Origin: Hyphomicrobiales bacterium | Lineage (GTDB): Bacteria; Pseudomonadota; Alphaproteobacteria; Rhizobiales; Rhizobiaceae | Direction: 5' to 3' | Assembly (NCBI GenBank): GCA_900466605.1 | Contig: UBMU01000002.1 | Coordinates: forward strand, 1-64,000 | DNA: 64,000 bases | In this document: piece by piece, positions 48,671-60,228 of the stretch | How the letters are laid out: each line of letters starts with the position of its first letter | How positions within the stretch are numbered: the stretch's first letter is position 1 | The notes under the pieces: model-generated | Seen by the model: the letters and a program-made list of their open reading frames with translations, nothing else | Database searches by the model: none | Told to the model about the DNA's origin: nothing | Translations under genes and position numbers: made by a program

Positions 48671-48979
48671 ATGCCTGTTTCAACCTCGACTGTCGCCACC
48701 ACCCACGCCAGCAAATATCTTCAGCAGCTCTGCAGGCACTGGAGCCATAAGTTTGCCGTGGAACTCTCAGCAGAGAGCGGATGTGTGCCGTTCAACGACA
48801 CGACCGAGGTGATGTTTTCAGCCGACCCTGTTGCGCTTCACATGACGCTGTCGGCTGCGGACCGATCGCAGTTGGAGCGATATGAGACTGTCGTCACCGA
48901 TCATTTGAAGCGATTTGCGTTCCGCGAAGAACTCCACATTGTCTGGGATTCAGACAAACCGTACCCGGAAAAACCATGA
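48671..48979 (+). CDS. DUF2218 family protein
   Basis: Small soluble protein of 102 aa matching DUF2218 (segments HWSHKFAVE, ADRSQLERYETVVTDHLKRF, FREELHIVW). Function unknown; siderophore or iron-linked neighbours occur in other genomes but not here. GAGAGGAG precedes the ATG. It overlaps the nitroreductase gene by four bases, so the two are probably co-translated. Confidence 0.85.
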   Translation: MPVSTSTVATTHASKYLQQLCRHWSHKFAVELSAESGCVPFNDTTEVMFSADPVALHMTLSAADRSQLERYETVVTDHLKRFAFREELHIVWDSDKPYPEKP

Positions 48980-49569
48980 CAAATAGCAATAGCCGCGAAT
49001 CCCAATATCCGATTGATCCGTTGTTTCTTGAGCGCTGGTCGCCGCGTGCCTTTACCGGCGAAGTGATCGATGAATCGGATCTTCTGTCCATACTGGATGC
49101 GGCGCATTGGGCCCCATCGTCTGCCAACCAGCAGCCCTGGCGTTTCATCTATGCACTCAACGGTTCCGAGGACTGGGACAAATTCGTCGATCTGCTCGTC
49201 GAGTCCAATCAAGAGTGGGCAAAGAACAGCTCGGCCCTGATCTACGTCGTCTCCAGAGGCTTCAACGGTGATTTCTCGGAAGGGCGGAAGAGCTACACGC
49301 ATTCGTTCGACGCCGGCACCGCCTGGGGCTATCTTGCGCTGCAGGCTCGGCTTTCGGGGTTCTATGCCCATGGGATGGGTGGCATCAAGCACGAAGAGAT
49401 CCAGAAAACCTTCTCTATTCCCGAAGGCTACCGGGTGGAAGCAGGCGTGGCGTTGGGTCGCCTTGCCGACAAGAGCGTCCTTTCGGAGAAAAACCAGGAG
49501 CGAGAAGTGCCGAGCCAGCGCAAGCCTCTTTCGGAGGTCGCTTTCCGAGGCAAGTTTGTCGCCAACTAG
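48976..49569 (+). CDS. Nitroreductase family protein
   Basis: FMN-dependent oxidoreductase of 197 aa. Family features are ERWSPRAFTG at the N-terminus, APSSANQQPWRF for FMN binding, and the C-terminal helix GYRVEAGVALGRLA. Substrate unknown; quinone or nitroaromatic reduction is typical. Coupled to DUF2218. Confidence 0.9.
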   Translation: MTNSNSRESQYPIDPLFLERWSPRAFTGEVIDESDLLSILDAAHWAPSSANQQPWRFIYALNGSEDWDKFVDLLVESNQEWAKNSSALIYVVSRGFNGDFSEGRKSYTHSFDAGTAWGYLALQARLSGFYAHGMGGIKHEEIQKTFSIPEGYRVEAGVALGRLADKSVLSEKNQEREVPSQRKPLSEVAFRGKFVAN

Positions 49570-49577
49570 TCTGACGC

Positions 49578-49610
49578 AAAAGCCCCGCGTCGACGCGCGG
49601 GGCTTTTGTT
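49578..49610. terminator. Bidirectional terminator between nitroreductase gene and gyrB
   Basis: A perfect 12-bp stem AAAAGCCCCGCG and its complement (49578-49589 with 49596-49607), loop of six bases. T runs are present on both strands, and the hairpin sits between convergent stops. Confidence 0.92.
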
Positions 49611-49643
49611 TCTGCACTGATCGAGAGACGAGTTTCCGTTCCC

Positions 49644-52127
<2,484 letters not shown>

Positions 52128-52213
52128 TCACCTGCCTTTTACATGCCAGAATATAGGGTTTTTGATCAGAGTTCCCAATGCCAGCGCGCTCAAACTGGCT
52201 ATAAATCAGGGGA

Positions 52214-52591
52214 TTATGACCGTTTTCCGTCCGCTTTCCGGTCGTTTTCGAGAATGCCCGTCAGTTCGCCAAGTGTTGCACGATCGAGATCACGAATACG
52301 ACCGGCCAAAAGGTTCGCAAAGGCTGTATGCTCGGCGGATAAACCCGACGTATCCACGACCACGCGAGGGTCCGAAGAACGGGCCAAAAGGAAAAGCTCT
52401 TCTGCCTCGTCCCAGATGATGTTGAAGTAACCCGCGATCCGCTGAAGGAGATCGAACGTCGGCAGGCCACGCCGCCCGTGTTCGAGGGCGGATAGGTATG
52501 CCGGCGAAACATTGAGAGCCGCTGCCATCTGCTTCTGTGACACGCCTTTGCGCTCGCGGAGCTTGCGAACCGCCTCGCCAAACGGCGTCAT
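52214..52591 (-). CDS. XRE-family transcriptional regulator
   Basis: Protein of 125 aa with an N-terminal Cro/C1-type helix-turn-helix (KGVSQKQMAAALNVSPAYLS) and a short C-terminal region of unknown role. It overlaps smr by four bases, so it belongs to the Tim44-mltA-smr operon. Its targets are not evident; gyrB downstream is a possibility only by position. Confidence 0.9.
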   Translation of the reverse strand: MTPFGEAVRKLRERKGVSQKQMAAALNVSPAYLSALEHGRRGLPTFDLLQRIAGYFNIIWDEAEELFLLARSSDPRVVVDTSGLSAEHTAFANLLAGRIRDLDRATLGELTGILENDRKADGKRS

Positions 52592-53151
52592 GACCTCTCT
52601 CCGTGGCGACGCGAGAGCCTGATGTAAAGCGCGCCCTCCCCCCCATGATGGTGGGCCGCCGTCTCATAAGATGAAATGAAATACCGAAACTCGGGCTTCG
52701 AAAACCACATCGGAACGGCGCGTTTCAGCGCTCCTTCGCTGCCAAGCGAACTGCCTTTGCCGGTAATAACGAGGACATGTCTCATCCCTCGCTCGTGGGC
52801 TCGCATCAAAAACTCGAGAAGCAGGATGTGAGCTTCGCTCTGGACCAGCCCATGCAGGTCGATGCGGGCTTCCAGCGGCAAGCGGCCCTTGGCTATCTTG
52901 CGCTTGACCGGTCTTTCCAGCGGGTGATGAACACCGGTTCGTGTTTTGGGAGATGCCGGCGTGGCCACCTCGCTCCCACCGTCGGAGGGCCGCTTCGGAC
53001 CGGCGACTCTTTGTTTTTCGACCTCTGCCTCAACCAGAAAAGCATCGAGTTCAGCGAACTCATCCGTCTTGCCGGGCATTGGGCGCGTGCTGCGCGCCAC
53101 CTTGCCCCAGAGTATCCTCTCGTCCGTGTTGAGCTTCCGGTCGCGTGCCAT
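52588..53151 (-). CDS. Smr domain protein
   Basis: Protein of 187 aa with a C-terminal Smr (small MutS-related) domain: DLHGLVQSEAH, then LVITGKGS, the typical nuclease-like motifs. The N-terminal 80 residues are charged and probably flexible. Smr domains nick nucleic acids, in some cases mRNA on collided ribosomes. It overlaps mltA by one base. Confidence 0.9.
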   Translation of the reverse strand: MARDRKLNTDERILWGKVARSTRPMPGKTDEFAELDAFLVEAEVEKQRVAGPKRPSDGGSEVATPASPKTRTGVHHPLERPVKRKIAKGRLPLEARIDLHGLVQSEAHILLLEFLMRAHERGMRHVLVITGKGSSLGSEGALKRAVPMWFSKPEFRYFISSYETAAHHHGGEGALYIRLSRRHGERS

Positions 53152-54269
53152 CAGACGAACCTCGCTGCGGCAGCGTTGGGAAGCAGAATGGTGAAGTCCG
53201 CGTCATGACGCACGGTTCCGGCAAGCTCGCCCGCCTGGTAACCGGATCCGGTAAAGATATCACCCCGCGCCGGACCGACAATGGCGGAGCCGGTATCGAG
53301 CGCAAGCATCAGTCGCGCGAACGGCTTGCCGTCATCGAGATGGACAAGATTTTCGGAGCGAATGAAGAAAGGGAAGCCAAATGTGTGAATGAGCCGATCG
53401 ACGGCGAGCGAACGCCCAGGGGTCAATGGCACTTTTGCCGCCGCCACAGGGCCGGCGCTCAAGTCTACTGCCAGCACCTCGCGAAAGAAAATGTAGGAGC
53501 GATTGTGCCAAAGAACCTCATCGACCCGATGCGGGTGTGCCCCCAGCCATCGCCGAATGGCCTGCATCGAGATCTCAGATCGTTTGATTTCTCCGCACTC
53601 GATAAGCAACTTGCCTACCGCCGAGAAAGGGTGCCCAGCCTTCGCGGCATAGGTAATACGTCCGATGCTACCATCAGGGTAACGCAAGCGTGCAGCGCCT
53701 TGAACGTGAGCGAAAAAGACGTCGACCTTCGACTTTGCCCACGCAATCTCCAGTCCGCGGCCCATGAGGAAGCCCCCATCGATCGCACGTCGATCCGGAT
53801 AGGCTTCAATCCGACCTTCGCTCAACCTGCCAAACGCATAGCTCTCGGGCAGAGAGGTAGGGCGATTGCTCTCATCAACATCAACCAAGTCTTCAGGACG
53901 ACGATAGAAGGGAAAACAATATTCATCATCCGCCTCGGCCGAAACCACGACTTCGGGCTCGTAAAAGGCAGTAACAAAACCCGGGCCATCATCCGCGCGG
54001 CGAATTCGGAAAGGGCGACAATGAGACTCAAAGAAGGCCCGCGCGTCAGCAGCCGATGATACGGTTTCCTTCCGTGCTGCTTCAAGCAACGGCACAAGGT
54101 CTCGCGCCGTCAGCCCAAGTGAGCCAGTCCGATACGGTTTGACCTCAGCGATCTGCCGACGGCATGCTTCCATTGCTTCAAAAAGGCCGGAGGGATCATC
54201 ATCCTTCCAGCCTTCCAAATCATTGAAGTTTATTACCTGAAGGGCAAAACCCGGAGTGTCTTCACTCAT
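53151..54269 (-). CDS. MltA-type lytic transglycosylase domain protein
   Basis: Peptidoglycan-cleaving enzyme of 372 aa with MltA and 3D domains: TAFYEPEV, then LALDTGSAIVGPARGDIF, whose Asp residues match the 3D catalytic region. Unlike E. coli MltA there is no signal peptide or lipobox at this start, and the in-frame upstream extension to 54368 has none either. It overlaps the Tim44-like gene by eight bases. Confidence 0.9.
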   Translation of the reverse strand: MSEDTPGFALQVINFNDLEGWKDDDPSGLFEAMEACRRQIAEVKPYRTGSLGLTARDLVPLLEAARKETVSSAADARAFFESHCRPFRIRRADDGPGFVTAFYEPEVVVSAEADDEYCFPFYRRPEDLVDVDESNRPTSLPESYAFGRLSEGRIEAYPDRRAIDGGFLMGRGLEIAWAKSKVDVFFAHVQGAARLRYPDGSIGRITYAAKAGHPFSAVGKLLIECGEIKRSEISMQAIRRWLGAHPHRVDEVLWHNRSYIFFREVLAVDLSAGPVAAAKVPLTPGRSLAVDRLIHTFGFPFFIRSENLVHLDDGKPFARLMLALDTGSAIVGPARGDIFTGSGYQAGELAGTVRHDADFTILLPNAAAARFV

Positions 54270-54966
54270 GTTCCGATTCGGTGGCCACGAGTTTCCAGTT
54301 GGGATCGCGAGATCGCGTATCGCGCGCAAATGTCCAGAGATCATTGACCTCCGCGACATTCTCCGCATCGCCGTCGATGAGTTTATCGGCCTTGTCGTAA
54401 GTGGCAGAAATCAGCTGACTGATGATTCGGACCGTAATCTGAACCTCAGTCTCCTTGATCTCCGCGCTGGAGATCTCCGCTTTGTCGATACCCACGAAGG
54501 TCGACTTCACCTTCTCACCCTTTGATTCACGATCAGTGATGGCAGCGTCGAAGCCGTCATAGACTTCGCGCGACAAAAGATTCTTCAGCGTCTTTCGATC
54601 ACCATCGGCAAACGCCATTACGATCATTTCATAGGCCATCCTGGCGCCGTTCACGAATTCCTTCGGATTGAACGAAGCGTCGCCTTTGCTGATTTCGCGC
54701 AGCGATTCATTGAGCGAGGTGCCAGCCGGAGTGAAAGCGTCGATTGCCGCAAAGCGGTCATCTTCTTCGCTTGCCGCGTCGCGACGCGGCAATGTTACCA
54801 CTTTTCCGGCGTCCGGAGATTCCGGCCCCACAGCATCGCGCGGCGTATAGAGATCGCGTGGAGGCTTTTCACTCCCCGTTCGACGACCGAGAACGCTGCG
54901 CAGCTGCAGAAAAATCAGCACCGCCGCGACAAGAAAAAACAATGTGATGAAGTCGTTTGAACCCAT
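54262..54966 (-). CDS. Tim44/TimA-like membrane protein
   Basis: Protein of 234 aa with one N-terminal membrane helix (FITLFFLVAAVLIFLQL, residues 5-21), a variable linker and a C-terminal Tim44-like domain (ARMAYEMIVMAFADGD, VRIISQLISATYDK). Mitochondrial Tim44 links the import motor to the channel; the bacterial role is unknown. ATG 54966 is preferred over 54978. First gene of the Tim44-mltA-smr-xre operon, divergent from fxsA. Confidence 0.9.
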   Translation of the reverse strand: MGSNDFITLFFLVAAVLIFLQLRSVLGRRTGSEKPPRDLYTPRDAVGPESPDAGKVVTLPRRDAASEEDDRFAAIDAFTPAGTSLNESLREISKGDASFNPKEFVNGARMAYEMIVMAFADGDRKTLKNLLSREVYDGFDAAITDRESKGEKVKSTFVGIDKAEISSAEIKETEVQITVRIISQLISATYDKADKLIDGDAENVAEVNDLWTFARDTRSRDPNWKLVATESEHE

Positions 54967-55091
54967 ATCCCGCCGCAACCGCTGTTAACATCTCTGATTT
55001 GTACTCCCATATAGTCCGCCTATACAGATGATTCAAATGGGGTCGGCAATACGACCTTCGAACGGAGTCCGGCTCAAGCCGGAATAAAGCG

Positions 55092-55580
55092 ATGCCCTTG
55101 AAGATCTTGCCTGCTTTCCTGCTGCTGCTTCCGCTTGCCGAGATTGCCGGTTTCGTGCTTGTCGGAAAGGCAATCGGACTTTGGCCGACGCTGGCGCTTG
55201 TCATCCTGAGCTTCATGGTCGGCCTAGCCTTGCTCAGGCGCCAAGGTATTGGGATTCTCCGCCGCATGTCCACAGAAGGACGGAACGGCACGGTGCCAGG
55301 ACGTGAGCTGCTTCGTCCGGCCATGTTCGTGATCGCCTCATTGTTGCTGATGATCCCCGGCTTCATCACCGACGTCGTGGCGGTCCTGATCTTCATTCCC
55401 GCCGTTCGCGACCTCGCATGGCGCTATGTCAGTCGGCGCTTTGTCGTTATGGGTTCGACGAGCGGCTTCAATCAGTCAAGTCGTGCAAAAGACTCCAACA
55501 TCGTGGACCTTGATGATGAAGACTATCGACGCGAGCCTAATGGCAATTCGCCTTGGTCCGGAAAGCACCTTGGCAAGTGA
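55092..55580 (+). CDS. fxsA: FxsA family membrane protein
   Basis: Inner-membrane protein of 162 aa with hydrophobic segments at about residues 4-24, 28-48 and 78-100 and the family signature [14 protein letters not shown]. coli FxsA affects F-plasmid exclusion of phage T7; its general function is unclear. Upstream of secB, 92 bases apart. Confidence 0.9.
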   Translation: MPLKILPAFLLLLPLAEIAGFVLVGKAIGLWPTLALVILSFMVGLALLRRQGIGILRRMSTEGRNGTVPGRELLRPAMFVIASLLLMIPGFITDVVAVLIFIPAVRDLAWRYVSRRFVVMGSTSGFNQSSRAKDSNIVDLDDEDYRREPNGNSPWSGKHLGK

Positions 55581-55672
55581 CGCGACGGGCGAGCCGCCAA
55601 TTGGCTCAGGGTTGTAACACCTTGCCCGAAATGATAGATGCGGCACCATCCAATGCCCTCGAGGAAAAGCCA

Positions 55673-56152
55673 ATGGCCGACGAAAATAGCAATAACGGTG
55701 CAACGAGCCCGAGCCTTACCATCCTTGCCCAATACACCAAGGATCTCTCCTTCGAAAATCCGGGTGCTCCGCGTTCGCTGCAGGCGCGTGATAAGGCTCC
55801 GGCCATCAACATCAATGTCAACGTCAACGCTAATCCACTCTCCGACACGGACTTCGATGTTGTCCTGTCTCTGAATGCGGAAGCCAAGGATGGCGACAAG
55901 ACGGTATTCCATACCGAACTCGTTTACGGCGGCGTCTTCCGGATTGCCGGTTTCCCGCAGGAGCACATGCTGCCGGTTCTCTTCATCGAGTGCCCGCGCA
56001 TGCTGTTTCCGTTTGCCCGTCAAATCATTGCCGATGTCACGCGCAACGGCGGCTTCCCGCCGCTGATGATCGACCCGATCGATTTCTCGCAGATGTTTGC
56101 GCAGCGAGTCGCTGAAGAACAGGCACGCGCCAAGGTTCAGGCAACGAACTAA
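55673..56152 (+). CDS. secB: Protein-export chaperone SecB
   Basis: Cytosolic chaperone of 159 aa that holds preproteins unfolded for SecA. Family segments [13 protein letters not shown] and the C-terminal [16 protein letters not shown] plus [13 protein letters not shown] are present. GAGG lies 8 bases before the ATG at 55673; the earlier in-frame ATG at 55553 would overlap fxsA. Confidence 0.97.
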   Translation: MADENSNNGATSPSLTILAQYTKDLSFENPGAPRSLQARDKAPAININVNVNANPLSDTDFDVVLSLNAEAKDGDKTVFHTELVYGGVFRIAGFPQEHMLPVLFIECPRMLFPFARQIIADVTRNGGFPPLMIDPIDFSQMFAQRVAEEQARAKVQATN

Positions 56153-56184
56153 CAGGCGTGTATGGCGCAATGAAACGAAATGAG

Positions 56185-56212
56185 ATGCCCGGGTCATGCC
56201 CGGGCATTTCTA
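56185..56212. terminator. Terminator between secB and dnaQ
   Basis: Perfect 9-bp stem ATGCCCGGG/CCCGGGCAT (56185-56193 with 56199-56207), loop of five, then TTCTAATT on the plus strand. It ends secB and overlaps the approach to the convergent dnaQ stop. Confidence 0.8.
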
Positions 56213-56920
56213 ATTGGCGAGATCGTATTTTGTCCAAACGCCCTTCGGGCCGAGCTTGGCAATCAACGCATCATGAGCTTGCTGCTCCGCCTCGCTCAAT
56301 CGTGGCGCAAGGCTTCGCGGCCTTTCTATCGTTCCGACGATGATTTCTTCCGTGATTGCTTCCTGGCGAGCCGAATTGTTCGCCGCGCTTCCGAGCCCGA
56401 GAGCAGCCTGGCGGCCGCCGATCATCTCGATGTAGACATCGGCAAGCAATTCGGAATCGAGGAGAGCGCCGTGTTTCGTTCGATGGGTATTGTCGATGCC
56501 ATATCGTCGGCAAAGCGCGTCAAGTGAATTGGGACCCATTGGATGCTTGCGGCGCGCCATGGAGAGCGTATCGAGCACCCGGTCTGGCAATATCGGCGGC
56601 AGATCGAGTCGGGCTAGTTCCGCGTTAATGAAGCCCATATCGAATGTGGCGTTGTGTGCGATCCACTTCCCATCGCCAAAGAAATCGATGATGCGTTGCG
56701 CAACATCGGCGAAGGAAGGCTTATCCTTCAGGAACTCATCCGTGATCCCATGTACGGCAAGCGCGTCCGGGTGCACCTTCTGGTCGCCCGGATTTATATA
56801 AATGTGGAGCGTGTTGCCGGTCGGGAAGTGATTGAGTAGCTCGATGCCCCCGATCTCGATGATACGGTCCACGCGGTTATCCAGCCCCGTGGTTTCCGTA
56901 TCGAAGATGATTTCACGCAT
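56210..56920 (-). CDS. dnaQ: DNA polymerase III epsilon subunit (proofreading)
   Basis: 3'-5' exonuclease of 236 aa. The DEDDh motifs are FDTETTGL, HNATFDMGF and HGALLDSELLADVY. It proofreads for the replicative polymerase. It overlaps coaE by eight bases and is last in the ppsR-maf-aroE-coaE-dnaQ series. Confidence 0.96.
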   Translation of the reverse strand: MREIIFDTETTGLDNRVDRIIEIGGIELLNHFPTGNTLHIYINPGDQKVHPDALAVHGITDEFLKDKPSFADVAQRIIDFFGDGKWIAHNATFDMGFINAELARLDLPPILPDRVLDTLSMARRKHPMGPNSLDALCRRYGIDNTHRTKHGALLDSELLADVYIEMIGGRQAALGLGSAANNSARQEAITEEIIVGTIERPRSLAPRLSEAEQQAHDALIAKLGPKGVWTKYDLAN

Positions 56921-57524
56921 TCAGGAAGTCCCCGCTGGCGAGCCGCCGCTTCAGGTCCGAGACAATCTCTGCGACCCGCTTTCTGGCTGTTTCGATGCTG
57001 TGCCCTGTATCGATCACGTAATCGGCCCTGGCGCGCTTTTCCGCGTCCGGCGTCTGGCGGGCAAGAATCATGTTGAATTTTTCTACTGTCATGTTGGGTC
57101 GCGCAAGTACCCGTTCGCGCTGTATCTGTGGATCACAGCTGGCAACCACGATCACATCGACCCGCTGCTCGGCTCCAGTCTCGAACAAAAGCGGGATATC
57201 GAGCAACACCATCTCGGTGCCGTGTTGTCGCTCGCGTTCGATGAACTCTGCTTCACGCCTTTTGACAAGGGGGTGGACGATCGCTTCGAGGCGCCGGAAA
57301 CCATCCGCGCTTCCAGCCAGCTGGCGACCAAGTTCCTGGCGATCGACAGCACCATCCCTCATTGTTCCCGGAAAGGCAGCATCGACCAGCGGCGCGGCCT
57401 CCCCGGCATAAAGATCATGAACGACAGCATCCGAATCATTCACCGGCACTCCCGCTTCCGCAAAGAGTTTTGCCATTGTGGATTTGCCCATCCCAATCGA
57501 GCCGGTCAGTCCGATCCGTAACAT
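56913..57524 (-). CDS. coaE: Dephospho-CoA kinase
   Basis: P-loop kinase of 203 aa for the last step of CoA synthesis. P-loop GLTGSIGMGKST; the segment DIPLLFETGAE is characteristic. Together with coaA at 16.8 kb the window holds the first and last CoA steps. Its ATG overlaps the aroE stop by one base. Confidence 0.96.
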   Translation of the reverse strand: MLRIGLTGSIGMGKSTMAKLFAEAGVPVNDSDAVVHDLYAGEAAPLVDAAFPGTMRDGAVDRQELGRQLAGSADGFRRLEAIVHPLVKRREAEFIERERQHGTEMVLLDIPLLFETGAEQRVDVIVVASCDPQIQRERVLARPNMTVEKFNMILARQTPDAEKRARADYVIDTGHSIETARKRVAEIVSDLKRRLASGDFLNA

Positions 57525-58381
57525 CAGTGCTTGTCCATGTCCTCGATAATCAATGTGCGCAGCTTCTCGTCGACATCAGGACGACGCCCGAACCACTTCT
57601 CGAAACCAGGCGCGGCCTGATGCAGCAACATGCCGAGTCCATCGACCACGGCAAATCCCTGCTTCTCGGCCTGCGCCAGAAACGGTGTCTTCAGTGGGAC
57701 ATAGACAATATCGGTTACAACGGCATCGGGTAGCAACGGCGTGAAGTCAATCTGCGGGGCATTCTCGCCTTCCATGCCCAATGAGGTCGTGTTGACGAAA
57801 AGGCCGGCGCCACGCATGACTTCCGACAAGGCCGCCATCGGATGGGCATGCACTCTGGGGCCAAAACGATCTGCCAATTCTCGAGCACGCTCGACCGTTC
57901 TGTTGACCAGATGAATTTCCTTGAAACCTCGGTCGCGAAGCGCCTGGACGACGGCGCGGCTGGCACCGCCAGCACCGAGCACCACCGCGGATTGCGGCTT
58001 GTCCCAACCGGGATGTCGCTCGTCGAGATTTGCGGTGAAGCCGCGCCCATCCGTGTTCGTCGCCTTGAGTCGGCCGTCCTCTATCCAGAGGGTATTGGAT
58101 GCGCCAAGTTCTTCAGAGAGCGTGTCCGGATCGTCAGCGAGCCTAAAGGCCAATTCCTTGTGCGGAATGGTGACATTGCCACCGACAAAGCCGGATTCAC
58201 CGCTCTTAAGCGCAGACACAAAAGCTGGAAAATCGGCAGGTGTGACTTCATGGGCGCGATACGATCCAGGCAATCCCAGCGTCTTTAGCCAAAAGCCATG
58301 GATGAGAGGCGAACGGGAATGCTTGATGGGAAAGCCCGTAACAAAGGCCCGCGGCTCAAATGTTTCACGTGAATCATCCAT
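57524..58381 (-). CDS. aroE: Shikimate dehydrogenase
   Basis: NADPH enzyme of 285 aa. The substrate-binding [12 protein letters not shown], catalytic Lys in NVTIPHKE and the nucleotide-binding GAGGASRAV are all visible. ATG 58381 is chosen; a GTG at 58390 also lies in frame. It overlaps maf by eight bases. Confidence 0.96.
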   Translation of the reverse strand: MDDSRETFEPRAFVTGFPIKHSRSPLIHGFWLKTLGLPGSYRAHEVTPADFPAFVSALKSGESGFVGGNVTIPHKELAFRLADDPDTLSEELGASNTLWIEDGRLKATNTDGRGFTANLDERHPGWDKPQSAVVLGAGGASRAVVQALRDRGFKEIHLVNRTVERARELADRFGPRVHAHPMAALSEVMRGAGLFVNTTSLGMEGENAPQIDFTPLLPDAVVTDIVYVPLKTPFLAQAEKQGFAVVDGLGMLLHQAAPGFEKWFGRRPDVDEKLRTLIIEDMDKH

Positions 58382-58973
58382 CGATGGCACCCAGTTCTCT
58401 CAGTTTTTCCAATAGTGGCAGCATCGGCAAGCCCAGGATTGTGAAGTAGTCACCGTCGATCCGCGAAAACAATTGCACCCCTTCCCCCTCAAGCTGATAG
58501 GCGCCTACGCTCGTCAGGGCCTTCTCCCCAACACGCTTCAAATGCCGCTGGATGAAATCCGGTTGCAGCGACCGCATCGTCAACTCCGCGTGCGAGACAT
58601 GCTCCCAGATAACATCGCCGTCGTAGGCGATGACGATCGCACTGTTCAACCGATGTGTCTTACCTGACAGGACGCGAAGATGGTTCGCAGCGTCGATCAT
58701 GCTCTTCGGCTTGTGGAATGTCTGCTGGCCGATGGACATCGTTTGATCCGAGCCAATCACAAGGCAGGCCGTAAATCTATCGCTAACCTCCTTAGCCTTG
58801 GCCTTGGCGAGAACAAGCGCCACGGCATCCGGCGTTGCTCCCCCTCGTTCCAGCGGCGCTTCGACTGCGCGCTCGTCGATGTGGGCTGCATGGGCCTCGA
58901 ATGTGAGGCCAGCATTTTTCATCAGCATGCGGCGAAACGGACTGGAGGATGCAAGAATAAGCTTGGGTATCAT
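58374..58973 (-). CDS. maf: Maf-like nucleoside triphosphate pyrophosphatase
   Basis: House-cleaning pyrophosphatase of 199 aa that removes non-canonical nucleotides. N-terminal [13 protein letters not shown] and the segment VIGSDQTM are the family motifs. ATG 58973 is preferred to the far upstream in-frame ATG at 59114, which would run into ppsR. It lies 31 bases after ppsR. Confidence 0.95.
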   Translation of the reverse strand: MIPKLILASSSPFRRMLMKNAGLTFEAHAAHIDERAVEAPLERGGATPDAVALVLAKAKAKEVSDRFTACLVIGSDQTMSIGQQTFHKPKSMIDAANHLRVLSGKTHRLNSAIVIAYDGDVIWEHVSHAELTMRSLQPDFIQRHLKRVGEKALTSVGAYQLEGEGVQLFSRIDGDYFTILGLPMLPLLEKLRELGAIDG

Positions 58974-59004
58974 GGAGCCTCGCACAGGTCTGGTGCGGCA
59001 GCGC

Positions 59005-59826
59005 TTAACGCAGCTTAGGACGGAGAGCAACAATTGCCGCTGCCGTTTCCTCGATGGAGCGCCGAGTGACGTCGATGAGCGGCCAGTTGTGCCGAGCACA
59101 AAGCGACCGCGCATACTTCAGCTCCTCCGAGATGGCGGCTCGGTCGGTATATTGACCACGATCAAAGCCCGGCGTCGCTCCCAGGATGCGGTTCTCGCGA
59201 ACTTGCGAAATCCGATCGGTTGTCGCGATCAGGCAGACGATCAGGGGCTTGGTTGCGACAAAGAGGCTTTCGGGGAGCGGCACGCCATGGACCACGGGGA
59301 TATTGGCAGTCTTGATCCCGCGATTAGCCAGGTAGATACTTGTCGGTGTTTTTGACGTGCGACTGATGCCGATGATCACGACGTCAGCATCGTTATAATC
59401 ATCGGGCATCTGGCCGTCATCATGATCCATGGTGAAGTTGAGCGCTTCGATGCGCGCAAAATATCCGGCGTTCATCACATGCTGTGCGCCGACCCTGCGA
59501 CGAGACGGTGCGCCGAGATAGATCTGGAAAGCGTTCATCACAGGCTCAAGCACGTTGACGGATGCGACTCCCATCTCCTCGCACCGTTGATCGATGAGGG
59601 TCGCGAGCTCGCGATCGACAATGGTATAGAGAACAATGCCGGGCTGGCTGTCGATCGACTGCAGCACCTGCAAGAGCTGCTTACGATTGCGCACCAGCGG
59701 ATACACGTGTTCGATCGGCTGAGCGGACTTGAATTGTGCCGACGCAGCTCGTCCTGCAGAAATCAGCGTTTCGCCAGTCGAGTCAGAAATCAGATGTAGA
59801 TGGAAGAAGTTCGTGCGGTTCTCCAC
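59005..59826 (-). CDS. Pyruvate phosphate dikinase regulatory protein (DUF299)
   Basis: Bifunctional kinase/phosphorylase of 273 aa (PPSR/PDRP family) acting on PPDK or PEP synthase. [12 protein letters not shown] at the N-terminus and the P-loop-like [11 protein letters not shown] are the signature. It flanks the putative oriC opposite hemE, as the DUF299 gene does in other alphaproteobacteria, and reads away from it. Confidence 0.94.
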   Translation of the reverse strand: MENRTNFFHLHLISDSTGETLISAGRAASAQFKSAQPIEHVYPLVRNRKQLLQVLQSIDSQPGIVLYTIVDRELATLIDQRCEEMGVASVNVLEPVMNAFQIYLGAPSRRRVGAQHVMNAGYFARIEALNFTMDHDDGQMPDDYNDADVVIIGISRTSKTPTSIYLANRGIKTANIPVVHGVPLPESLFVATKPLIVCLIATTDRISQVRENRILGATPGFDRGQYTDRAAISEELKYARSLCARHNWPLIDVTRRSIEETAAAIVALRPKLR

Positions 59827-60228
59827 GCTATTTTCCGCGGCCTGTTGAAAAGACTGGACAACTGAGAGCTAAGAGAGGCGGCGGGGGTAAGGCAAGGGAA
59901 AACGTGCCAGGTTTTCCACAAAACGGATTCTTCGGACACCACCGAGCACGGTTTGTTGGTTCTGTGGATAGCGAATAACAGTTCAATTCTTGCCGACGGT
60001 TTTTCCACAGCTCTGTGCCGGATACAGCCATTCTATCTAGTTGGCAAAACTATATTTTTTTAACTTATCCACGTTTTCCATCTCTTGGTGCCTGGCTCTG
60101 TTCTTTTAGATTGGCGACGGCGCGACAAAACGCTCTGGTCGTGGATAGATTTTAATCCTTGATAGAAACAGACTCTAAGAAATAGAAACCTTTTTAAATA
60201 TCTTTGATTTTTTATAGGGAAGAAGCGC
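59827..60228. other. Putative chromosomal replication origin (oriC)
   Basis: Gap of 402 bases between ppsR and hemE with several sequences matching or close to the DnaA box TTATCCACA: TTTTCCACA at 59912-59920 and 60001-60009, CTATCCACA (minus) at 59963-59971, TTATCCACG at 60065-60073, CTATCCACG (minus) at 60138-60146. GANTC sites lie at 59926-59930 (GATTC) and 60169-60173 (GACTC). AT-rich stretches at 60039-60067 and 60174-60216 could unwind. In Caulobacter and Sinorhizobium the origin lies beside hemE. Not proven functionally here. Confidence 0.85.
60174..60216. other. AT-rich candidate DNA-unwinding element
   Basis: About 43 bases, strongly AT-rich (AAATAGAAACC, TTTTTAAATATCTTTG, ATTTTTTATA), next to the last DnaA-box-like site and ending just before the hemE ribosome binding site. 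It could equally be hemE promoter DNA. Confidence 0.45.
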
